Of a DNA stretch of 17,738 bases, positions 1-5,925 are shown one piece after another. The notes beneath the pieces are model-generated. The model saw only the letters and a list, made by a program, of their open reading frames with translations. It made no database searches and was not told the DNA's origin. The stretch comes from a bacterium (GTDB taxonomy: Bacteria > Margulisbacteria > Marinamargulisbacteria > SXXA01), in the NCBI GenBank assembly GCA_018402095.1, contig JAGYJO010000009.1, positions 1 to 17,738 of the forward strand. The letters are read 5' to 3'. Each line of letters begins with the position of its first letter. Positions within the stretch are counted from its first letter, which is position 1. The position numbers and the translations under genes are program-made.

Positions 1-1148
1 TGGTGGAGGGCGATCCCCGTGGCGCTCGTCTGTTGTCCGGTCAGAAAACATCTGCAAAAGCCTTTGATGGTGGGCGTCTCTACACGACGCTGGATATGAC
101 GATTCAGTTTTTTACCCAAAAATATTTGAGAGAAGGCGCACTGTCTTTTCAGGCGGAATCGGCGCAAGCGATCGTAATGAACGTGAAAACCGGGGATATC
201 TTGGCGTTGGCGGATTATCCTGAGTTTGACCCCAATCACTGGAGTGACTCCTCTTCTCGGTATCGGCGCAATAGTGCGGTGACCGATATGTATGAGCCAG
301 GGTCTGTTTTCAAGATTGTGACGGTGGCTGCTGCTTTGGATTTGGACTTGGTGACGACGCAGAGTGTCTTAATCGTGCCTGAGCGTATCATGGTGGGCGG
401 GCGTCCGATTCGTGAAGCACACGGTCGCTCAGAAGGGGAAACTGATCGCCGAACGGTCAGCGAAATTCTAGAGAAATCACTGAACGTGGGGACGTCTTTG
501 TTGGCTCAAAAAGTGGGACAGGATGATTTTTTTAGTTATATAGAGTCGTTTCGTTTTGGCCAGAAATCGGATGTGGAGTTGCCCGGCGAGTCTGCTGGTT
601 TGTTGCGCCCTGTGAAAAGTTGGACGGGGCCGGATATCGCGATGGTGTCTTTTGGTCAGGGGATTGCGGTGACCCCGTTGCAAATGTCGGCAGCCGTGGC
701 AGCTGTTGCGAATAACGGGATTTTGATGAAGCCTCGCATTGTGCGTCATGTGTCTTATCAGTCTGGGACCCGTGTTAAGGGGGTTCCACTGGAAAAACGT
801 GGGCAGGTGGTGAGTGAGGAGACATCTGCAGAAGTCTTAAAAGTGATGGAGATGACGGTGGAACGGGGTACGGCTGTAGGGGCGCGTATTCCTGGCTATC
901 GTATTGGTGGGAAAACAGGTACGGCGCAAAAACCACGTACGGATGGTCGGGGCTATGACCCTGGGAAATATATTGCTTCTTTTGTGGGGGTGTTTCCGAT
1001 TGATGATCCGACGTATTTGGTGCTGGTGATTGTGGATACGCCAAAGGGGTCTATTTGGGGGTCTACGGTTGCAGTGCCTGTGTTTAGGCAGATTGCTGCG
1101 AAGGTTTTGGATTATTATGACGTGATGCCTACGGTGCCTGTGGAATAA
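1..1148 (+). CDS. PBP2/FtsI-type peptidoglycan transpeptidase, 3' part
   Basis: This is the transpeptidase domain of a class B penicillin-binding protein, which cross-links peptidoglycan on the outer face of the inner membrane in the septal or elongation machinery. The reading frame is open to the left edge, so the N-terminal anchor and pedestal lie outside the window; the GTG at base 3 is not a convincing start. Counting from there, all three penicilloyl-serine motifs are visible: S-V-F-K at 101-104 (inside EPGSVFK), S-L-N at 160-162 and K-T-G-T at 305-308. The stretch before the first motif (TGDILALADYPEFDPN) is typical of the family. There is no PASTA domain after the catalytic domain. ispF follows 10 bases downstream, and its Shine-Dalgarno overlaps this gene's TAA. 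Whether this is FtsI, PBP2 or a SpoVD-like member cannot be decided without the N-terminus. Confidence 0.93.
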   Translation, partial: VEGDPRGARLLSGQKTSAKAFDGGRLYTTLDMTIQFFTQKYLREGALSFQAESAQAIVMNVKTGDILALADYPEFDPNHWSDSSSRYRRNSAVTDMYEPGSVFKIVTVAAALDLDLVTTQSVLIVPERIMVGGRPIREAHGRSEGETDRRTVSEILEKSLNVGTSLLAQKVGQDDFFSYIESFRFGQKSDVELPGESAGLLRPVKSWTGPDIAMVSFGQGIAVTPLQMSAAVAAVANNGILMKPRIVRHVSYQSGTRVKGVPLEKRGQVVSEETSAEVLKVMEMTVERGTAVGARIPGYRIGGKTGTAQKPRTDGRGYDPGKYIASFVGVFPIDDPTYLVLVIVDTPKGSIWGSTVAVPVFRQIAAKVLDYYDVMPTVPVE

Positions 1149-1158
1149 GGAGTAAGAC

Positions 1159-1641
1159 ATGTTAAATATCAGAGTTGGAATGGGGTATGACGCACATCAG
1201 TTGGTGGCGGGTCGTCCGTTGATTTTGGGTGGGGTTGAGATTCCCCATGATCAGGGCTTGTTGGGGCATAGTGATGCGGATGTGGTCACGCATGTTTTGA
1301 TTGATGCCATTTTGGGTGCTGCCAATTTGGGGTCTATTGGTACATGGTTTCCCAATACGGATGCGCAATATGCCGGTGTTCGTAGTGTTGAGTTGTTGTC
1401 GAAAGTGGTTGCGGCTTTGCACGAACGGGAGTTTCGTGTCGGCAATATTGACATGACCGTGGTGGCGCAGGCGCCCAAGTTGATGCCGCATGTGGCCGAA
1501 ATGGCGTCTGTTTTGGCGATGCACACGCATATAGATCCTGCGCGGGTATCGATTAAGGCAACGACGACTGAGGGACTTGGCTTTGAGGGTGAAAAGCGGG
1601 GCATCTCTGCCCATTGTGTGGTGCTGATTTACGAATCATAG
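1159..1641 (+). CDS. ispF: 2-C-methyl-D-erythritol 2,4-cyclodiphosphate synthase
   Basis: IspF is the MEP-pathway enzyme that cyclises CDP-methylerythritol 2-phosphate to MEcPP with release of CMP, as a cytosolic homotrimer. At 160 aa it has the normal length. The metal-binding set is visible: D11 and H13 in GYDAHQL and H45 after the HSDADV stretch. The FPNTD motif, the AQAPKLMPH segment and the C-terminal KATTTEGLGFEG signature are also present. The ATG is preceded by TAAGGAGTAAGAC, a strong ribosome site about 7 bases away that overlaps the stop of the upstream penicillin-binding protein gene, so the two are probably co-transcribed and coupled. The usual partner ispD is not next to it. A repeat-like element starts about 35 bases after the stop. 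Confidence 0.97.
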   Translation: MLNIRVGMGYDAHQLVAGRPLILGGVEIPHDQGLLGHSDADVVTHVLIDAILGAANLGSIGTWFPNTDAQYAGVRSVELLSKVVAALHEREFRVGNIDMTVVAQAPKLMPHVAEMASVLAMHTHIDPARVSIKATTTEGLGFEGEKRGISAHCVVLIYES

Positions 1642-1706
1642 GTGGCCGTTTGGATCGCCTGGAAGCGTGGGTGCCGCGTAATCGATTCCTAGATGGGGGG
1701 GTGCGG

Positions 1707-1730
1707 GGTCCCTGAGAGTAGCCGAAGGGT
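1707..1730 (+). repeat. GGTCCCTGAG...CGAAGGGT box, single diverged copy
   Basis: This is a 24-bp copy of the box that occurs three times in tandem at 16534-16603. It keeps both outer parts, GGTCCCTGAG and CGAAGGGT, and differs in the middle (AGTAGC). It lies just inside the left end of the 1677-1963 element, which links the two elements by internal content as well as by their ends. Confidence 0.7.
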
Positions 1731-1841
1731 TGGTCCCATTAAAACCCTCTCCCAGGCGGTAGAGACAGCCATGCGAAGAAAGATCACCCCCAGTCTGCTG
1801 CTCAGCCGGGCAGCCTACATCCCTGACAGAGCGCACCTCCT

Positions 1842-1906
1842 CCCCCTTGCAAAGGGGGCCTTTCTGAAAAGCCTCCCTTTACAAGGGGGGTGTCACCGCA
1901 GGTGAC
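1842..1906. repeat. three consecutive short hairpins
   Basis: Three palindromes follow one another. 1842-1848 pairs with 1852-1858 (CCCCCTT/AAGGGGG, loop GCA). 1875-1879 pairs with 1883-1887 (CCCTT/AAGGG, loop TAC). 1892-1897 pairs with 1901-1906 (GTCACC/GGTGAC, loop GCA). None is followed by a T-run, so they are not classical terminators. They are internal to the 1677-1963 element and lie 110-180 bp upstream of the selO start. Confidence 0.7.
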
Positions 1907-2018
1907 GGGGGGTGTTTCTGTTCCCTGCGAAGAGCCCCCCCCTGGTGTAGGAAACGATTACCGTTGCTATCTTGCTTGTGTCTGGCTGGTTGTCGGTTTT
2001 TTCCTGTATGCTCTTTTT

Positions 2019-3452
2019 ATGAACAATTATTCTCTTAAATCTGAAACTTTCTCTGGCGAGACAGTCCTGTCTTCGGCGTTTTGGCCGCAACCTTGTGTGG
2101 TGTCGACGTCAGCGACGCCACTGGATATGCCCTACCTTATCGCGAAAAACACGGCTTTTGCCCAGCGTTTTGCCTATGACAACCATGATGATGCCTGGTG
2201 GGTCTCTTGGCTGAATGGACAGCCTGAAAATAAACACCCTTCCTATGCGACGGTGTACGCTGGGCACCAATTTGGCCACTATGTCACTCAGCTTGGTGAT
2301 GGGCGTGCCTTGGGTTGGGGTTTTCTCAAAGACCGTGAGGGTGTGCATTGGGAATGTCAGACCAAAGGAAGTGGGATGACCCCGTTTTCGCGTATGGGAG
2401 ATGGTCGTGCGGTGTTGCGCTCATCGATCCGGGAATATCTTTGCTCGGAGCATATGCATGGATTGGGTATTCCTTCGACGCGGGCCATGGCGCTGATGGG
2501 TAGCACAACGAAGGTTCGACGTGAAACATGGGAAACGGCGGCGGTGCTCTTGCGTTTGGCACCGAGCTTTGTCCGTTTTGGGACCTTTGAATATTTGGCG
2601 AATACGGGCCAAACCGAAGCGATGGATGCCTTGATAGCGAATGTGCTCCGTATCCATGGCGGTGAATCGTCTATTTCAGAGTGGTTTCTGTCTGTCTGTC
2701 GGGATACAGGGAAGCTGTGTGCGGAATGGCAGGCGGTGGGCTTTTGCCATGGGGTATTGAATACGGACAATATGTCGGTGCATAGTGTGACCTTGGATTA
2801 TGGGCCTTTTGGCTTCATTGAAACCTATGACCCTGGTTATGTGTGTAACCATTCGGATGATACGGGGCGTTATGCCTATTGGGCACAGCCGGAGATCGTG
2901 GAGTGGAATCTGTTTCAGCTGGGGCGTGCACTGTCTCGGTATTTTTCGGATGATACGATTCGAGAAGGATTGCATCATTATAATGCTGTTTTTTCGAACC
3001 ATTATTTAAAGAAGATGTCTCGAAAGTTGGGGCTGCCAGAGACACAAGTGACGTGGCCCTTTATGCGGCACTTCATCACGATGATGACGCAGTCGGGGAT
3101 GGATTATACCCGTTTTTTTCGGTATTTGGGACGTGAATTTGATGACCGTGAATGGGTGGAGAAAGAAGCGTTGTCTCCGGGGGCGCTCAAAACCTGGCTG
3201 GAACAATACGACGCGCAGGGGCCACGTTCTGCGGCGACTTTGGCAGACATGGCGCAGGTCAATCCGGCCTATATTTTGCGTAACTGGGTGGCACAGTGGG
3301 TCATCGAAAAGGCCGAGGCTGGCAATACGTCGTTGGTTCAGCAAGTCTGCGATGTTTTGCGACGTCCGTATATGGCGCATCCATGTTGGGAGCATTTACA
3401 AGCGTCTGCGCCATCCCAATATAGCAGCCTCAGTGTGAGTTGTTCGTCTTAG
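2019..3452 (+). CDS. selO: SelO/YdiU protein adenylyltransferase
   Basis: SelO is a pseudokinase-fold enzyme that moves AMP from ATP onto Ser, Thr or Tyr of target proteins (protein AMPylation), linked to redox stress in characterised members. The 477-aa product has the family length. Visible landmarks, counted from the ATG at 2019, are QLGDGRA (91-97), the QTKGSGMTPFSR loop with K116, HGVLNTDNM with D250 and N251, and DYGPFGF with D260. The protein ends in SVSCSS, and Cys275-276 of the CNHSDDTGRY motif plus Cys475 match the redox Cys pair known from E. coli; Cys475 sits where animal SelO carries selenocysteine. The frame runs open upstream to 1890, but that extension translates repeat-element DNA and has no family similarity, so the ATG at 2019 is preferred although it lacks a clear Shine-Dalgarno. 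Confidence 0.95.
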   Translation: MNNYSLKSETFSGETVLSSAFWPQPCVVSTSATPLDMPYLIAKNTAFAQRFAYDNHDDAWWVSWLNGQPENKHPSYATVYAGHQFGHYVTQLGDGRALGWGFLKDREGVHWECQTKGSGMTPFSRMGDGRAVLRSSIREYLCSEHMHGLGIPSTRAMALMGSTTKVRRETWETAAVLLRLAPSFVRFGTFEYLANTGQTEAMDALIANVLRIHGGESSISEWFLSVCRDTGKLCAEWQAVGFCHGVLNTDNMSVHSVTLDYGPFGFIETYDPGYVCNHSDDTGRYAYWAQPEIVEWNLFQLGRALSRYFSDDTIREGLHHYNAVFSNHYLKKMSRKLGLPETQVTWPFMRHFITMMTQSGMDYTRFFRYLGREFDDREWVEKEALSPGALKTWLEQYDAQGPRSAATLADMAQVNPAYILRNWVAQWVIEKAEAGNTSLVQQVCDVLRRPYMAHPCWEHLQASAPSQYSSLSVSCSS

Positions 3453-3561
3453 GGGTGCGTGCTTTTTTTTGCTGTTTCATATTCATTGAGATAGAAAAGA
3501 ATTTGAAATTTTTTCTTCCGCGATTCGAAAACAGAGAAAGACAGACCCCAGGAGTAAGTTT

Positions 3562-4203
3562 ATGTTTGGTATATCACGTATCCCTTGTCTCCCAATGCCT
3601 GTGGCGAAAGCCATGAGAAGGCACCCTGCAATAATCGTGCGTCCTGCTCGGTTGCCATTCGTGGCGGCTACTATTCAGCCTTTTCCCCTCGAATACATGC
3701 ATCGTATTGTTCGGAAACCGGTACTGCCAGAGGCTTATCAGGGATCTCGAAAATTGTTTTTGCATGGCAGTACCGCGGCGGATTTGGCAAATATCAGAGA
3801 CAATGGCGTGTCTGGACGTCTCTATGTTGCTCAGATAGAGGGGTGTCCTCTTGAGACAAAAGAAGATCTTGCGATATTTGAAATGGCCAAGGGGTATGCG
3901 ATTTATGCCTCAAATCAGACGCATGTGCCAGCTATTGGTGTCTTTGCGCTGTATGGGGATGTAGACTTGTCGTCCTGTGTTTTTTTTGATGATCGTCGTA
4001 ATACACACTATGTTGAGGCTTGTCATGAATCGCAGGTGTTTCGTTTGGTGATGGCGTTGACTCCCGATAATAAACCGATGGTTCTTCCGGAAAAGGGGCA
4101 GCGTACACGACGTGAAGGCGCATCGGTATTGCGTATGTCGCTGACATGGTATGGCGCGTTATTTGGGATAGTGTCTGCCGTGGATTTTTTTGTGAATAAC
4201 TAG
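3562..4203 (+). CDS. hypothetical protein with ADP-ribosyltransferase-like motifs
   Basis: I do not recognise this 213-aa protein. It has a strong ribosome site (AGGAGTAAGTTT before the ATG). Residues 1-40 are basic and almost free of acidic residues. Residues 65-90 read KLFLHGSTAADLANIRDNGV then a strand LYVAQ, and 108-117 read EMAKGYAIYA. A His in an HG(S/T) strand, an I-x-x-x-G helix end, an LYVA strand and a later A-x-x-YA helix is the order seen in the H-Y-E class of ADP-ribosyltransferase folds, with H68 and Y115 as candidates and E152 or E156 as a possible catalytic Glu. The end (about 195-210) is hydrophobic and might associate with a membrane. The enzymatic reading is inference. It is flanked by selO and an outer-membrane protein gene. 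Confidence 0.7.
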   Translation: MFGISRIPCLPMPVAKAMRRHPAIIVRPARLPFVAATIQPFPLEYMHRIVRKPVLPEAYQGSRKLFLHGSTAADLANIRDNGVSGRLYVAQIEGCPLETKEDLAIFEMAKGYAIYASNQTHVPAIGVFALYGDVDLSSCVFFDDRRNTHYVEACHESQVFRLVMALTPDNKPMVLPEKGQRTRREGASVLRMSLTWYGALFGIVSAVDFFVNN

Positions 4204-4241
4204 TTTCTTCAAATATCAGCGACGAAGTGTGCTTTGTTTTG

Positions 4242-4270
4242 TTGTAAGCTGCCCCTATCCACTGTATTTT
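4242..4270 (+). promoter_or_regulatory. candidate sigma70-type promoter for the beta-barrel gene
   Basis: TTGTAA (4242-4247) and TATTTT (4265-4270) are separated by exactly 17 bases, and each matches its consensus hexamer in four of six positions. A start a few bases downstream would place the AAAGGAG ribosome site of the 4291 gene near the 5' end of the message. It is a sequence match only. Confidence 0.3.
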
Positions 4271-4290
4271 GTAGTCATAAAGGAGTCTTA

Positions 4291-5136
4291 ATGACTATGA
4301 ATTATCGCAATGCAATCCCTGTTTTGGGTCTTTTTTTGACTTGTGCATTTGCCGCGCCAGTTATGGCTGCAGCCTCTTTTTTTGGGTACTCTGTTCCTAT
4401 TGACTATACGAGTGATAGTAAAGCGGATACCAGTGTTTTGGGTGGCTATGGTTATTTTGGTCACGACGTTCACTCTCTAGAAGTCGAGTATGATCGGATG
4501 TCTCGGGCTGACAATGGTGATTTGTATCAGCAGGATTATGTGGGTGTTTATACCTATTACGGGGTGCCTTATACCCGTCTGAAGGCAGGTTTCCATTATG
4601 TGCAAAGTGCAGACGCAGGTGTAGATGGGACTGTTTATATTGCTGGCGCTGCTTTTGATCAGGTCTCTCTCTATGGGTATAAGTCGGCGACAGTGGGTCT
4701 GGAGTTGTATTCTTCGACTTATACGGATGACACGAAGGTGTTGCAGTTTTCTCCTTATATGACGTCTTATTTCCAACCAGCATGGCCATTTGGGTATTAT
4801 GACTTCACCACCAAATTGAACATTATTTCTCTTTCTGGAACGAGTTCAGAAAGTCTCAATGGTATTGAAACGGCTTTGAACTATAATCTGTATCCTTGGA
4901 AGCTGTCTGCCAAAGCATGGTTTGGACACGCGAGATATGGTGTGTTTAGTGGTGGTAACGTGTTGTATAACACCGTTGATTTGCTACGTGATGGCTATAG
5001 TCTGTCTGCGACCTACTCGTTCTCACCTGCCCTGACTTTGACTTTGGGATATCAGTTTCAATATCTGCAAGCAGATGGCGATACGTCGATAACAGAGGTA
5101 AGTAAAGTTCAGTATATGTTGGGTTATGATTTTTAA
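4291..5136 (+). CDS. outer-membrane beta-barrel protein, family not recognised
   Basis: The 281-aa product begins with a signal peptide (NYR, then a hydrophobic core ending AAPVMAA, likely cut near residue 27). The rest is rich in aromatic residues, Gly and Ser/Thr with alternating short strands, for example KLSAKAWFGHARYG and LTLTLGYQFQYLQ, and it ends in GYDF. A terminal Phe on the last strand is the usual outer-membrane insertion signal. I count enough amphipathic strands for a barrel of roughly 10-14, but cannot fix the number. The ATG at 4291 is chosen because AAAGGAG lies 7 bases upstream; the open frame extends further to 4234 without a ribosome site. A periplasmic TPR gene follows 84 bases downstream, and the two may act together. 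Pore or structural function is unknown. Confidence 0.85.
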   Translation: MTMNYRNAIPVLGLFLTCAFAAPVMAAASFFGYSVPIDYTSDSKADTSVLGGYGYFGHDVHSLEVEYDRMSRADNGDLYQQDYVGVYTYYGVPYTRLKAGFHYVQSADAGVDGTVYIAGAAFDQVSLYGYKSATVGLELYSSTYTDDTKVLQFSPYMTSYFQPAWPFGYYDFTTKLNIISLSGTSSESLNGIETALNYNLYPWKLSAKAWFGHARYGVFSGGNVLYNTVDLLRDGYSLSATYSFSPALTLTLGYQFQYLQADGDTSITEVSKVQYMLGYDF

Positions 5137-5160
5137 AATCTCTCAAAATCCCTACACTCT

Positions 5161-5174
5161 CCTTCCAAGGAAGG
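5161..5174. repeat. CCTTCC/GGAAGG palindrome in a GC-rich repeat
   Basis: A short palindrome (CCTTCC AA GGAAGG) lies in the 84-base gap between the barrel gene and the TPR gene. It is followed by GGGGTGGGA. The arrangement (pyrimidine arm, purine arm, then GGGTGGG) recurs at 8604-8626 and, inverted, at 13275-13303, so this looks like one of a dispersed family rather than a dedicated terminator; there is no T-run. Confidence 0.5.
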
Positions 5175-5220
5175 GGGGTGGGAATGCCTGTCGTATCAAA
5201 TACAATCACAAGGGTGGCTT

Positions 5221-5925
5221 ATGAATAAATGTGGACTGTTCATCATGGTGGGGATACTCAGTTTGACTTCGTCGCTAGTGGCGATTTCGCAAGAGGAAAT
5301 CCAGGAGTCGTATTATAAATCGTACAATTATGAAAAAATGGGGGACTATAAGGACGCGATCAAATCATTGAGCGAGGTTTATTCGACATATCCCAAAAGC
5401 TATACGGTGAATTTGCGTTTGGGTTATTTGTCTTTTATTTCTGGATACTATGCGAATGCGATTGCAAATTATGATCTTGCGATTAGCGCATTGCCTGACG
5501 CGATTGAACCCAAATTGGGTAAGATGCTGGTCTTGATGACCAAGACAAAGTATGAAGAAGCGACGACATTGGCCTATCAAATCTTGAAGTTGGACCATAT
5601 GAATTATCTTGCTAATTTACGCTTGGCTTATATTCTGCGACTTCAAGAAAAATATACCTTGGCTGAAAAAATAAATCTCAAATTGTTGGCCATTTATCCG
5701 ACGGATGTGACCTTTTTGACCGAATATGGGGCCTTGCAATACGCTCAGTCGAACTGGGATAAAGCGGAAGCTATTTTTCAGGATGTATTGGTTTTAGATC
5801 CTGAAAATGTGGATTCCCGTGCGTTTTTGGAACTGCTCAAAACGGCTAAACTCACGCCAGAGGTGACACCGGCTACCCAAACGACAGTAACCAAGAAAAA
5901 GACCACCAATGCGCCAAAGCGCTAA
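5221..5925 (+). CDS. exported TPR-repeat protein
   Basis: The 234-aa product has a short positively charged start (MNK), a hydrophobic segment (about 5-21) and a probable signal cleavage near residue 23, so it should be periplasmic or lipid-face attached. From about 28 to 205 it consists of helical pairs of the TPR type: units near 28-60, 61-94, 129-161 and 164-197 carry the small/large residue pattern (for example YGALQYAQSNWDKAEAIFQD). Such arrays bind partner proteins. The tail (210-234) is Thr- and Lys-rich and likely disordered. The ribosome site is weak (AGGGTGG). The last 17 bases overlap the start of the decarboxylase gene in another frame, which suggests translational coupling even though their roles seem unrelated. 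No specific partner can be named; the adjacent barrel is a candidate. Confidence 0.85.
   Translation: MNKCGLFIMVGILSLTSSLVAISQEEIQESYYKSYNYEKMGDYKDAIKSLSEVYSTYPKSYTVNLRLGYLSFISGYYANAIANYDLAISALPDAIEPKLGKMLVLMTKTKYEEATTLAYQILKLDHMNYLANLRLAYILRLQEKYTLAEKINLKLLAIYPTDVTFLTEYGALQYAQSNWDKAEAIFQDVLVLDPENVDSRAFLELLKTAKLTPEVTPATQTTVTKKKTTNAPKR

Larger units (their letters stand above)
1677..1963. mobile_element. MITE-like element with terminal inverted repeats (copy 1)
   Basis: The non-coding gap between ispF and selO is mostly filled by a 287-bp unit whose ends are inverted copies of each other. The left end (1677-1701) reads CGTAATCGATTCCTAG followed by a G-run. The right end (1935-1963), read on the other strand, is CGGTAATCGTTTCCTA followed, after a short spacer, by a run of eight G. 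The same ends bound a second unit at 16429-16632. Inside are one GGTCCCTGAG box (1707-1730) and three small hairpins (1842-1906). No open frame here looks like a protein, so it would be non-autonomous. I see no clear target-site duplication. The family and mobility are inferred; the shared ends are seen directly. Confidence 0.6.

Noticed and set aside
1693..1905. A 70-codon open frame between ispF and selO
   Set aside because: It translates the interior of a palindromic element, has no ribosome site and no recognisable protein features.
1890..2018. Upstream in-frame extension of selO to the ATG at 1890
   Set aside because: The added 43 residues translate the right end of a repeat element, contain a Pro-rich and a hydrophobic stretch unlike SelO, and the 477-aa product from 2019 already has the family length.
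3444..3452. Selenocysteine at the SelO C-terminus
   Set aside because: The codon at the equivalent position is TGT (Cys) followed by two Ser codons and TAA; there is no in-frame TGA.
4234..4290. Earlier in-frame start for the beta-barrel protein
   Set aside because: The extension would spoil the signal peptide, and the AAAGGAG ribosome site fits only the ATG at 4291.
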